The notes beneath the pieces are model-generated. The model saw only the letters and a list, made by a program, of their open reading frames with translations. It ran no database searches and was not told the origin of the DNA. This document shows positions 1 to 9,964 of a stretch of DNA of 64,000 nt, piece by piece; position 1 is the first letter of the stretch, and each line of letters begins with the position of its first letter. A program made the translations under genes and the position numbers. The DNA comes from Tachypleus tridentatus (lineage: Eukaryota; Arthropoda; Merostomata; Xiphosura; Limulidae), in the NCBI RefSeq assembly GCF_004210375.1, contig NC_134834.1, positions 39,212,264-39,276,263 of the forward strand, in the 5' to 3' direction.

Positions 1-330
1 CATACAATTCTTTAATTTTTGTTTAATTAAAAAAAAATAAACTGTTTTCTTCAATTTGTTGATAGCGTTTCGAATGATAAAACTGCCCAAATGAGATTTT
101 AAAATGAATTAATTTCCCAACTGTATTTGGATTTTACAATTAATTAGTTAATAATTCATTTTAACAATATTTAACAAAGTATTTCTGTTTTCAGTAATTG
201 AAATAGAAACTTATTGGTGTTTTGTAATAAAAAGCGATATGTGTAGTCTCAGAAAATTTTGGAATAATAAACCAAACTGTGGAAACAACATTGCTAATTC
301 TTAAATTAAGTCCAGAATTAAACAGTTTAC
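1..330. other. AT-rich DNA, no gene seen
   Basis: No open frame, repeat family or RNA signal that I can support. The composition is the same AT-rich background as most of the window. Confidence 0.6.
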
Positions 331-478
331 GTGTTTGTTGAAATTCATGTGTAACTTACTCGAGAGCTATTTACTGTAGCTGTACTTAATTCAAAAGTAA
401 TAAATTAGGAGAAAGACATCTAGTTAACTTTTATTCACCACCAACTGTTGGGCTACTCTGTTGCCAGCACGTAATGAG
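331..478 (-). repeat. SINE-A, very diverged copy
   Basis: The order of blocks follows the minus-strand form of SINE-A: a GTTTGTTGAAATTC-like tail, then ACTCGAGAGCTAT, a TAGTTAACTTTTATTCACCACC block and CAACTGTTGGGCTACTCT. Many substitutions make this an old copy. The tRNA-like head is not recognisable. Confidence 0.6.
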
Positions 479-892
479 ATTGTTTTATATTTAAATCATC
501 CTAAAAGAACATTTATTTAAATTTAATTAAAGCTTATGTTTTAATTTTTAATTATAAATTAAGTGATTATTTCAAAGAGTTTCAGTAACATAATTATAAG
601 AGAAATTCTCGACACTATTTTTGTTTAACAATTTATTAATTTTTCACCATAAATATTTGCAGTCTTTATCTACATAAAAAGACACGTCTAATTACATGAA
701 AACGTTTTACAACAAAATCATGAACAAACATATAATTACTATCTTTGTGGGATCTAAATTTAGATAGGAGTCGACGATGATAAGCATAATGTATACAATA
801 TTGTACACACGAATTTAGCTTATAAACACAAAACAACCGTACTTTGTAACAATAAGCTTAGAATAACTACATTTCCTGACCAATTGTGAATA
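479..892. other. AT-rich DNA, no gene seen
   Basis: Only low-complexity AT-rich sequence is visible; no coding or structured element is supported. Confidence 0.55.
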
Positions 893-1037
893 AATCTTAT
901 TGGAAAAGGACGTTTAACACTAATTAATTAGTTCTATATTTAATCACATTCCTTGACCATTTATATGTGAATTGTTCTGAAAAAGGATGCTTATTTAAAT
1001 ATCGTGCAATAATTAAAACTCTTACTAGTTTCACTTT
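893..1037 (+). repeat. dispersed AT-rich repeat, copy 1
   Basis: Shares ordered blocks with 5234-5512: a GGACG-TTAACACTAATT block, CATTTATATGT, then AAAAAGGATG and ATATCGTGCAATAATTAAAACT in pieces. Divergence is high. It looks like a short non-autonomous element with no coding capacity. The TTAACACT block also recurs at 58999 and 62777. Confidence 0.5.
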
Positions 1038-1086
1038 ATGATATCAATATAATTTATTTTATTATTATTATTTATTATATTATTTT

Positions 1087-1425
1087 TTAATATAGGTATA
1101 AAGGTGTTCCTTCGTATTGGTTTATTTTGGGCTTGAGCTGTTGTATAAGTAAAGCTTCTTTAATTTTGCGTTTGTTTATGTTTGTTTCTTTATTTAGTAT
1201 TTGAGTGTTTTCTATGGTTATGTTGTGTTTATTTGATTTGCAGTGTTCGAAAACGTGTGAAGGTAACTTTTTATGTTCTTTGAATCTGGCTTCCATTTTC
1301 CTACTTGTTTCTCCAATATAGAAGTCGTGGCAGTTATCACATAGCGTTTTATAAATAATGTTGGTGTGGTGTTTGTCAGTGTAGTTTTTACATAGTATAG
1401 ACCTCTGTTTTGTGCCTGGTTTTTG
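1087..1425 (-). pseudogene. Penelope-like GIY-YIG endonuclease, C-terminal fragment
   Basis: The frame is open for about 112 codons on the minus strand up to its stop at 1087-1089. It contains CDNCHDFYIGETSRK followed by RFKEHKK, FEHCKSNKHNI and a KPKINQYEGTPLYLY end, which is the typical GIY-YIG (here FYIG) nuclease layout of Penelope-like elements. This domain nicks target DNA for reverse transcription in the family. There is no start codon or RT in this copy; it stops abruptly at 1425 against the inverted second piece. An ATG at 1294-1296 is internal and not a real start. Confidence 0.8.
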
Positions 1426-2392
1426 AATAAATCACCAGTATCACCAGTTCTAGCCAATATTTTTGTGACACAAGTTGAAACACAAGCAGTTAACACAGCA
1501 TTACATTCACCATTATACTGGTACAGATATATAGACGACACGGTTGCGGGATTCACATCTACAGAACACATACTTAATTTTTTTCAATCACATTAACGCT
1601 ATACATCCCAACATCAACTTCACATGTAAACAAGAAGAAAGCAATCAAACATCATTTCTTAACCTCAAAATTACAAGAACCGATACACAATTCAAAACAG
1701 AAATCTACCGAAAAATCACCCATACTGGACTATACATTCCCTGGGACTCAGCACATGAAACAAAATAAACACAGCCATAAAACTATGCTCACCAGATAAA
1801 ACTAGCGATGAATTAGACAAAATAAAACAACACTTCATCAACATCAATAAGTTTCCTCCACAAACCGTAGAAAACATTATACGCACACACCGAGACAGAA
1901 AGCAAAATCAACTAACAAAAGTAAATATATCCCAAGAATTAAAAAGTCACGAAACCATATACTGCTGCATACCATATATTACCGACATCAGCAGACAAAT
2001 AACCAATATTTGGCAAAAACTAGTAACAAAATATTACCTTCCAGTTGATACTATATTTATTCAAAAAGCAGGCACAAAACTGAGGTCTATACTCTCTAAA
2101 AACTACACTGACAAACACCACACCAACATTATTTATAAAATACAATGTGATAACTGCCACGACTTCTATATTGGAGAAAAAAAGTAGAAAAATGGAAACC
2201 AGATTCAATGAACACAAAAAAGTCACCTTCACACATTTTCGAACACTGCAAGTCAAATAAACACAACATAATCACAGAAAACACTCAAATACTAAATAAA
2301 GAAACAAACACAAAATTAAAGAAGCTTTACTTATACAACAACTCAAGCCCAAAATAAACCAATACAAAGGAACACCTTTATACCTATATTAA
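1426..2392 (+). pseudogene. Penelope-like reverse transcriptase/endonuclease, 5'-truncated and frameshifted
   Basis: It begins inside the RT palm with SPVSPVLANIFV, followed by WYRYIDDTVAGF, whose YIDD catalytic box is at 1528-1539. A run of seven T near 1568 shifts the frame by one base; the next frame then carries LNLKITRTDTQFKTEIYRK and ends at an early stop (1766-1768). Past the stop the linker and the NYTDKHHTNIIY and CDNCHDFYIGE blocks are readable to about 2185, with further frame breaks near 2185 and 2220. The N-terminal half of RT (fingers and first catalytic Asp) is missing. Not functional. Confidence 0.85.
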
Positions 2393-2610
2393 AAATAATA
2401 TAATGAATAATATTAATATAATAAATAGTATAAAATTATATATTCAAACATTTAAGTACGCCCTCTAAATTCAGACACTCAGTTACACAACCCCTTTCAA
2501 ACATGGGGTCACCTTCCAGTCAGTTACCTCTTCCTTTCTTTGTAAACCTGACGATGACCGAAAAATGTCGAAACGCTGTTCGCTCCTCTACGTAAAAAAT
2601 TTTCTCAACC
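2393..2610 (+). other. Penelope-like 3' tail with CTGA-hairpin-GAAA motif
   Basis: Non-coding 3' tail following the GIY-YIG frame. At 2548-2574 it holds CTGACGAT, a GAC/GTC stem and GAAAC, followed by GCTGTTCGCTCCTCTACG. The arrangement resembles the core of a hammerhead ribozyme (CUGANGA, stem, GAAA), which Penelope-like elements are known to carry, but one extra U precedes the stem and the stem has only three clear pairs. Confidence 0.5.
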
Positions 2611-5233
2611 CAAATTAGCCGTTTTTACATATATATAATATTACAGAAAGTTATATGTACTTTCACGAAATTCTCAGTATTTGATAGTACAATAGGAAAT
2701 TATTTTCTACTTCTAAGTTACTATCTATCTTTGATCTAAAACTTATATATTTGTCATTTAAATATAATTTTACAAATATAACAAAGATATGTACACAGTC
2801 TAACTTTTTAAAAGTGTGTTAATTTAGTCGCGACTTAAATAATAGTAATACCGTCCATCTTACAGCTTCGACAGTGTTCTTTAATTTTATCTGAGGGACA
2901 AATACCTGTTAACAGTTGAGAGCGTAATAATCTTTGACATATACAAGTAGCACAAGGTGAAATTTGTATGGATTGCCAAGATTGAATTAAATTTCGTACA
3001 AGCTAATGCAGATACCTCTCGCGCAGTTTTGCGCGAAATTCGAAAAGCAAAACAAACAACTGCCTAAAGTTCCACTGAAACATGAGTTAAAACATATAAA
3101 TGCAATTAATCGTCTTGGTAAAATGGCAAATGTGGTAATATATGATTACTGGAATGATAAGTCAAGCGCACTTACAACATCTTTCCTTTGGGTTAAAATA
3201 AAAATCATGTAAAGAAATTGTGGGAAAATTTCAAACAAATTGGCAAGCTCACTTGGCTTTTACGTATGTCTTTCTTAACAATTTTAAATTTCGTTTTTCT
3301 TCAAAACTACAAAAAAATGTATATTTAGGCAATATTGAGTCATGTAACGTTATCTTTTTTTTTTTTGCACTTATACAAAACGCTGTAGCTGGTAAAGACG
3401 TGTTTTGCTTTTTAAAACTACCTTCTGTGGAAGAAACTTAGTCATGCTTTTAGTAGAAAGATGAAATATATTTTAAACCCTTTTCTACATAAAGGAGAAA
3501 AAATCGCAAAAGGTAAACATCTATTATAATTTTAGTAGGTGTGGAGAGTAATGGATTTACTAGTATATGTTTATTTTAATATCGATGTTTGTATTAATTA
3601 AATGTATCTATTTAAGAAGTGCGTGTAACTTATCCTGCTAAATGTGTATTGCGAATTCTCCAAATTTGTAGAAGATTCTTAAGTATAAGAATCAACAATA
3701 TATGTTTGGAGAAAGCATTTGTATCGTCAAGTATTGTTGCCAACTGAAATTTCAAGAACCTCGCCCAAAGTTTATAAATCGACGCGCCAAAGAACATTTT
3801 ATACTGTTGATTTCCTACATTTGGTATAATATAAACCTCAGAAGCTTAAGCTGTGATTAATACTTATTAATCGGGAAATTACAGATACTTGACCAGAAAC
3901 ATTTATAGATCTGGAACATTACAGATCGTTTAACTTCAGCGGATTACCATCAGATATTAGCATTTCTATGAAGACATCATATAACTTCGTCTGAGAAAAA
4001 CTCGCGAACAATCAGCGAGAGCTAGCTAGCTAGCCAAAGTAAACTGTACTGATATCAACTTGAAATTCGTGAACCGTATATTATTGTTTGTATACTCAAA
4101 TATATTTGTGTGTATTAATATTGTTGACAAATATAATAAATTTGATACATTTTGACATTAAATTCACTTCTAACTTTAAATTACAACTTAACTAGGTTTC
4201 AAGCTATTTGAAATCGTAATACGTAAGGTAATAAATCGAAGACTCATTCGAGATAAGTTCTGTTATGTAACATAATAAGTTGGAGACTCATCCGATATAA
4301 ATCACAATAGATAACAAGACATACCTAGAATTTTGTAAAAGGTGGTTATAAATAGGTTGTCAAACTGAAAAGACTAAATGTTCTTGTTATCTAGGTTAGC
4401 AGTGGCAATCCAATACATCAAGAACAACTCCCTTTAAAACAAAGTGTGGCATATGACCACTATATCCCCTTTCACAGGAATTGCTTATTATTTTAGTGAA
4501 CGCTTTCGTATGACAACTTGCTTCCTTAAATTTTTTAAATCAACATACCTCGTTGTTACATACCAAACCCAATATACAGTTTTTGTATGTTTTAAATAGA
4601 CGTAAAAGGTAAGTAATGAGACAAAATACAAAAACAATTAAAAAATAAAATTAATGGTTAAAGTAAGTAAAGATATGCGAGTGATGTTGATCCAACTAAA
4701 TTCAGATACAAAACTGCTGAATTGACATTATCTTACATTTGCTTGTCATTGTAAAAATATTTTCTTTGTTGGTAGTTTCGGGTTGCAAGATGTATCAGAC
4801 AAAAAAAATTAGTGTTTGGAAATATTTTTGCTTTAAGTAACAATTTTGAAGTCCATAATAAGTCGTTATTTATAGTCGATGCATTGAGATAAAACTGAAT
4901 AAACGTAACAGTGGTTCGAACATTTGTTCTATTCTGAAGTAAGAATTTTGAAGTATATTTTAACCATTGCAGTAGTTGTGGTGAGTAGTAAGCCTTGCAC
5001 TTGAGCAATCAAAGGATGCTGCTACATTGGGAGGGCAGAGAGTGAGGGGGTAATGTCATCAAAGATGACACGATCGTAGTTTCAGAGGTCTTGTCGTTAG
5101 AGGCACTTTGCTAGATAGGTGGTCATGATGGATGATTACGTCACAAAGTAGATAACATGTTTCTAGGCCTCTATGACACATACGTTGCATGTCGCAACAT
5201 ATATGTAATTAATCATTAATTAATTATGTCATC
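2611..5233. other. AT-rich DNA, no supported gene; small hairpin at 3019-3036
   Basis: Short frames here (for example 3006-3212, 3220-3441 plus; 4733-5008 minus) match no family I recognise and lack convincing splice context. A GC-rich perfect hairpin, TCGCGCA-GTTT-TGCGCGA, lies at 3019-3036. A GCTAGCTAGCTAGC run lies at about 4020-4034. Confidence 0.5.
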
Positions 5234-5512
5234 CTAAAAAGGACACCTAAGAATAATAAGTTATAATTAGTCATAAAAACGATGCTTAACACTAATTTAT
5301 CAGTTAATTAAATTTTCTTATCATTTATATGTCTTAAAAGGATGATATCGTAATTAAAACTTTCTTTTTCAATTGGTAATTATGTGTTTTTCAATGACAT
5401 GATATATTAGTTAACATAACATGATCACAATTTTATATGCTTTTATCACCCACATATCTGTGAGTTTACATTTCTCTAAAAAGGGTAATATCATGCAATG
5501 ATTAAAACTTTT
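5234..5512 (+). repeat. dispersed AT-rich repeat, copies 2 and 3
   Basis: Two adjacent diverged copies of the repeat at 893-1037. The first (to about 5372) has GATGCTTAACACTAATTTAT, CATTTATATGTCTTAAAAGG and TATCGTAATTAAAACT. The second (about 5440-5512) has CTAAAAAGGGTAATATCATG and CAATGATTAAAACTTTTACC. No coding capacity. Confidence 0.5.
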
Positions 5513-6255
5513 ACCTTGACTTTATACAATATTTTACATCATCAATAAAACGTTTATTATACAATAACGCTTTTGCAAATTTGACTTTACGCAACAAAAT
5601 AATTTACATATACTTTACAAATGTAGACTTTCACAGAAATATACATATTTAATTATTGTAATTTTAACAATTGTCTATACGATTTTAACAAATACGTTGT
5701 CAAAACACCTCTACAGGTTATCAACATCTAAAATTAATTATGTTTAAATTAATTATCTGTAGTAAAATAATAAATAATTAAATTACTGTATCCGTCAATT
5801 TTCTAAGTGACCATTGATCACTAAAACATACACAAAACTTATGAAAGCATATTATACATAACTTCTTTCAGTTTTCTATAGGACACTTCCTTTTTCACAA
5901 AGCATAATCGCCCTAGAGTTAAATATAATAAATGAACGACTTACTGATTACTAACATGTAAAATATCACAAATTTTGGAATACCTATGAGGGAACATTCA
6001 TGTAAATTTCTAAATATTGTTTCTATTATATAATAACAAGACGAACGATCCATATCTGACGTCAAACTGGAACACGCTTATAGACAGTTATTGTGGCAAC
6101 ACGAGATCTAATGTAAAGCTTTCTTTTGTAATACCTTGGTGATATGGACGTCATCCAAACACCATTCAAAGGTCAGTTCTGAGTTGATCAAGTCTACATT
6201 GTTTGTAAAGTAAGTACTGTGTTGCAATTTAGACGTAGAGCAAATTTTGAAGAAA
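5513..6255. other. AT-rich DNA, no gene seen
   Basis: Nothing beyond AT-rich background is visible up to the Tc1-like insertion. Confidence 0.55.
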
Positions 6256-6257
6256 TA

Positions 6258-6470
6258 CACTGCTGGCCAAAATCTTAAGGCTAATGAACATAAAGAAAAA
6301 ATATGCATTTCGCATTGTTAGACTCAACTACTTATTTGAGTAGAGCTTCGAAAGATGAAAGTAAGAAAAGGGAATATAAAAATAAAAAAAATTTTTTAGC
6401 ACTTAATAGGGAAAATGTGAACACTATGAAATTAGCCTAAATACTAGCTGGTCAAAAGTTTAAGACCATA
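6258..6470 (+). repeat. left inverted repeat of the Tc1-like element (IR/DR type)
   Basis: The outer box TGCTGGCCAAAATCTTAAGG is near 6261 and the inner box AGCTGGTCAAAAGTTTAAGA near 6447. They are direct repeats of each other, as in the transposase-binding sites of IR/DR elements such as Sleeping Beauty. Confidence 0.9.
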
Positions 6471-6584
6471 CTGAAATGAAGCGTTAATCGGTAAACACGT
6501 AACGAAATTTAGTCATTTGTGTTCAAGCATTAGGGTTGTCAGCATCTCCCACTGATATCTCCTGTGTTAAATTGGGTAAAAACA

Positions 6585-7575
6585 TGGCAAGAGTTTGAAC
6601 GTGGCAGAATTGTCGAGCTGCAAAAGCAAGATCTCTCTCAACGTGCCATCGCTGGTGAGATTGGGGGTAGTAAAACTGTTGTTATAAATTTCTTAAAAGA
6701 CCCTGAGGGATACGGAACGAGAATTTCAAGTAGTCGGCCCAAGAAAAATTTCGCTGGCGTTGAGCAGCAGTAGGATTCGACGGGTTTTCCGGCAAGACAC
6801 CAGCCGATCGTCGAACCAGAGTAAGGCCCTTACGGACGTAGAATGCAGCTCAAGAACAAAAGACGACATCTACGAGAGAAAGGCTTTAAAAACCGTAAAC
6901 GTCTTCAAAAGCCACGCCTCCTTCCACACCACGAAACAGCTCGGTTAAACTTTGCTGAGAAGCACCGAACATGAGAGTAGAAAAGTGGACAAAGGTTCTG
7001 TTCTCTGATGAGAAAAAAATTAACCTGGATGGTCCAGATGGCTTCAAACGTTACTAGCACGATAAGGATATCCCACCGGAGACATTTTCTACACGACACA
7101 GTGGAGGAGGTTCCATCATGATCTGGGGTGCTTTCTCCTTCCATGGAACAATGAAGCTTCAGGTTAAACAGGGCCGTCAAACAGCAGCTGGCTACATTGG
7201 CATGTTGAAGAGAGCATCCTTATTGACTGAAGGCCTTTGCTTGTGTGGAAATGACTGGATCTTTCAGTAGGACAACGCTGCAATCCATAATGCCCGCAGG
7301 TCAAAGGACTTTTTAATGGCGAATAACGTGATTCTTTTGGACCATCCAGCATGTTCGCCCGAACTGAACCCCATTGAAAATGTTTGGGGTAGATGGCAAG
7401 GTAAGTCAATAGAAATGGACGTCAATTCCCAACAGTGCATGATTTTCGTAAAGCCATCTTCACCACTTGGAATAACATTCCAGCCAGTCTTCTGCAAACG
7501 CTTATATCGACCATGCCAAAGCGCATGTTTGAAGTTACTCACAATTACGGCCGTGCAACTCACAATTGAGACTTC
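6585..7575 (+). pseudogene. Tc1-like DD34E transposase, frameshifted with stops
   Basis: The transposase cuts and pastes the element at TA sites. The N-terminal helix-turn-helix reads EFERGRIVELQ and SQRAIAGEIGGSKTVVINFL (about 6597-6700). After a frame change the region KNKRRHLRE continues, and from about 6971 one long frame carries [25 protein letters not shown] and SPELNPIENVWG. Catalytic residues are visible: Asp at 7007-7009, Asp at 7271-7273 and Glu at 7376-7378, with 34 residues between the last two, so DD34E. In-frame TAG codons replace a Trp (about 7055) and a Gln (7268-7270). The ATG at 6585 runs into a stop after four codons unless the frame shifts. Clearly inactive. Confidence 0.9.
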
Positions 7576-7615
7576 TTGTTGGGCATATCCTACTCTGTTT
7601 AGAACTTCTTTTTGA

Positions 7616-7826
7616 TATGGTCTTAAACTTTTGACCAGCTAGTATTTAGGCTAATTTCATAGTGTTCACATTTTCCCTATTAAATGCTAAAAAAGTGTTT
7701 ATTTTTATTTTCTCTTTTCTTATTTTCATCTTTCGAACCTCTAGTCAAATAAGTGGTTGAGTCTAACAACGCAAAATGCATATTTTTTCTTTATGTTCAT
7801 TTGCTTTAAAATATTGGCCAGCAGTG
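7616..7826 (-). repeat. right inverted repeat of the Tc1-like element
   Basis: Reverse complement of 6258-6470 with few differences; it begins TATGGTCTTAAACTTTTGAC (inner box) and ends TTGGCCAGCAGTG (outer box). Confidence 0.9.
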
Positions 7827-7950
7827 TATAAGTAAAGTGTGGCAGTTTAAAGTGTTTAATATTTAAAGCCACAGACCTTCATGGTTAAGAAAATATACAA
7901 AAAGTAGAAGAAAAGAAAACACAATATTAGGATGACAAAATCTATTTTGC

Positions 7951-8176
7951 TTTTGTTTTGTTTTGTTTTTTTGGAATTTCGCACAAAGCTACTCGAGGGC
8001 TATCTGTGCTAGCCGTCCCTAATTTAGCAGTGTAAGACTAGAGGGAAGGCAGCTAGTCATCACCACTCACCGCCAACGCTTGGGCTACTCTTTTACCAAT
8101 GAATAGTGGGATTGACCGTCACATTATAACGCCCCCACGGCTGGGAGGGCGAGCATGTTTGGCGCGACGCGGGCGG
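7951..8176 (-). repeat. SINE-A, 5'-truncated, with 11-bp target duplication
   Basis: Minus-strand SINE-A body from the GTTTT-rich tail to the GAGCATGTTTGGCGCGAC block, lacking the tRNA-like head. The exact 11-bp duplication ATCTATTTTGC flanks it at 7940-7950 and 8177-8187. Truncation of the promoter end with an intact tail is what target-primed reverse transcription produces. Confidence 0.9.
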
Positions 8177-8420
8177 ATCTATTTTGCAATAACTGGGTTA
8201 GCTATTCCAAGGACCAAAAGATTAAAGTTTTTCGATAACAATTTAGTGTTTGTCATATGCATACAAATTATCAGTTATTATAATACTTTCTAATAATAAA
8301 CTCTATATAATATTCACTTTTGCAGATCGCTAAATGTTTTAAATTAGACTATAATTGTAATTTTTATTTTTGATAACTTTATATGTCATGTACTTTATTT
8401 ACAACTTACAAACGGTATCA

Positions 8421-9023
8421 ATGGGTCTGAAATACAAGAACTGGACGCAAGAACAATGGAGGAAGGTGTTATTCAGTGACGAGACTCATTTCTTCGTACA
8501 GGGTCAAAGAAGTCTGCATGTTTGCAGATCTCCAAGTGAGAAACTTCGAGAATCTCACATCAGTCAGTTCGTAAAACATCCCTTGAAGAAGATGCTTTGG
8601 GGCTTTTTCAGCTACTATAGCATCGGAAGCTTACATATCGTAGATGGTATGATGCGAGGGCCACAGTACATCGAAGTTTTGCAGAGGAAAGTCGTTCCAG
8701 AATTGAAAAAGAGATTTCCAGATGGATCTGGCATTTTTCAGTAAGATCTGGCTCCGTGCCACACATTGAAACTTGTGAAGAATTTTATGACTACAATGCG
8801 AATAAAGGTGCTGGACTGGCCTGGAAACTCTCCAAACTTAAATCCTATTGAAAATCTTTAGGCGATTTGTAAAGAAAGACTTCGTGGAAACGATTGTACT
8901 ACAAAAGATAAGCTAATTGAGGCCATAATTGAGATGTGGTACCACGATCCAAAAATGAGTAAAGATTGAAGTCAACTCGTGGACTTGATGCCAAAGCGGA
9001 TTAATTATATTCTGAAAAATTAA
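8421..9023 (+). pseudogene. Tc1-like DD34E transposase, catalytic part, three stops
   Basis: One frame runs from 8421 to the terminal TAA at 9021-9023. It reads KNWTQEQWRKVLFSDETHFF, then GGYP-like blocks degenerated to LWGFFSYYSIGS, then DLAPCHTLKLVKNF and NSPNLNPIENL. Both downstream catalytic residues (Asp of DLAPCH, Glu of NPIEN) are present and 34 residues apart. In-frame stops interrupt it at 8742-8744 (before DLAPCH), at NPIENL-stop where Trp is expected, and at KD-stop near 8967. The DNA-binding N-terminus is absent. It belongs to a different Tc1-like subfamily from the 6258-7826 element. Confidence 0.85.
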
Positions 9024-9139
9024 GGCGGTCATAGCATGTATTCATTTGTGAGTAATTTTTGGATTCTCAGAAATAAAACGCAAAACATTGAAAAAAATCG
9101 TAATTTTCCGTCTTGTTTCAATTAATTTGCACAAGGATG
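8421..9139 (+). mobile_element. second Tc1-like element, 5'-truncated
   Basis: Only the catalytic half of the transposase and the 3' end survive. The 3' end reads CTTGTTTCAATTAATTTGCA then CAAGGATG next to TA at 9140-9141. I find no matching inverted repeat upstream. Confidence 0.8.
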
Positions 9140-9269
9140 TAGTTAATTCACAAATCAAGCGAATAAACTTTAATAATAATCCAGTGTTTGTAACAAAAGC
9201 ATAACTTAATATAATGATTTTACTATAACCAACTCCAATTAATATTCGCTTTAACGACGTATGTGTGTG
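9140..9269. other. short spacer, no feature
   Basis: AT-rich spacer between the truncated Tc1-like element and a SINE-B copy. Confidence 0.5.
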
Positions 9270-9386
9270 TGCTTTTTTTATAGCAGAGCCACATTCGGCT
9301 ATCTGCTGAGCCCACCGAGGGAAATTGAATCCCCCGCTTTTAACGTTGTAAATCCGTAGACTTACCGCTGTACCAGCAGGGGACGT
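9270..9386 (-). repeat. SINE-B copy
   Basis: Minus orientation: a GGCTATCTGCTGAGCCCACC block, then GAATCCCC, then GTTGTAAATCCGTAGACTTA and CCGCTGTACCAGC. On the plus sense of the element this is a tRNA-like head (A-box-like GTACAGCGGTAAG and B-box-like GGGTTCAATTCCC) followed by a short unique part. Confidence 0.7.
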
Positions 9387-9641
9387 TTAAAGACGTACTG
9401 AATGTTTTCTTTAAGAAATTATAAAAAAATGAAAATTTCTAGAACTCCCATATGTGTCGTTTAAACATAACACATTAAAGTTAGAAACATAGTTTTAACT
9501 TTGGAAGGTGTAATTGTTTAAAGCGTGTAAGAAATATTGGTATCGTGCATCTTGCATTTTTATCCGACAGTATATATAATATCCTGAAAAATCTATGGAT
9601 TAAGCTAATTTTCATAAAAGATAGTGTTCAATCCTTGTTAT
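9387..9641. other. AT-rich spacer
   Basis: No feature supported. Confidence 0.5.
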
Positions 9642-9650
9642 ACTTCTGTT

Positions 9651-9927
9651 GTTTGTTTGTTTTGAATTTCGCATAAAGCTACTCGAGGGCTATCTGTGCT
9701 AGCCGTTCCTAATTTAGCAGTGTAAGACTAGAGGGAAGGCAGCTAGTAATCACAACCCACCGCCAACTCTTGGGCTACTCCTTTACCAACGAATAGTGGG
9801 ATTGACCGTTACATTATAACGCCCACACGTCTGAAAAGGCGAGCATATTTGATGTGGTGGGAATTCGAACCCGCGACTCTTGGATTACGAGCCGAACGCC
9901 TTAACACACTTGGCCATGCCGGGCCCC
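9651..9927 (-). repeat. SINE-A, full length, with target duplication
   Basis: Full minus-strand copy from the GTTTGTTTGTTTTG tail to the GGCCATGCCGGGCC head. The 9-bp duplication ACTTCTGTT flanks it at 9642-9650 and 9928-9936. The head carries a B-box-like GGGTTCGAATTCC on the element's sense strand. Confidence 0.9.
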
Positions 9928-9964
9928 ACTTCTGTTTTTACATTGTTAAGTGGGTTTATTCCGG

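Larger units (their letters stand above)
1062..2610. mobile_element. Penelope-like retroelement, inverted pair of 5'-truncated pieces
   Basis: Two pieces of one Penelope-like element lie tail-outward. The left piece (minus strand, to about 1426) holds only the GIY-YIG endonuclease end. The right piece (plus strand, from about 1426) holds the last part of the reverse transcriptase, the linker, the same endonuclease end and the 3' tail. The two endonuclease ends form inverted arms of about 340 bp (1087-1426 and 2052-2392). Penelope-like elements are known for inverted and tandem partial copies, so this fits the family. All reading frames are broken. Confidence 0.85.
6258..7826 (+). mobile_element. 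Tc1-like DNA transposon, complete ends, 1569 bp
   Basis: Flanked by TA on both sides (6256-6257 and 7827-7828). It starts CACTGCTGGCCA and ends with its complement. The inverted repeats are about 211-213 bp and highly similar. Each carries an outer and an inner related box (IR/DR organisation). The single transposase gene between them is a pseudogene, so the copy is dead but structurally complete. Confidence 0.95.

Noticed and set aside
1218-1571. 117-codon minus-strand frame across the Penelope junction
   Set aside because: It crosses the inverted join and is out of register with the real GIY-YIG frame and antisense to the RT frame.
3006-3441. Two consecutive plus-strand frames of 68 and 73 codons
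   Set aside because: No family resemblance, no splice borders, and the second is interrupted by a T-rich tract; kept only as background.
4733-5008. 91-codon minus-strand frame
   Set aside because: No recognisable domain, no start or splice context, AT-driven residues.
7164-7563. Minus-strand frames across the Tc1-like element
   Set aside because: They are antisense shadows of the catalytic domain on the plus strand.
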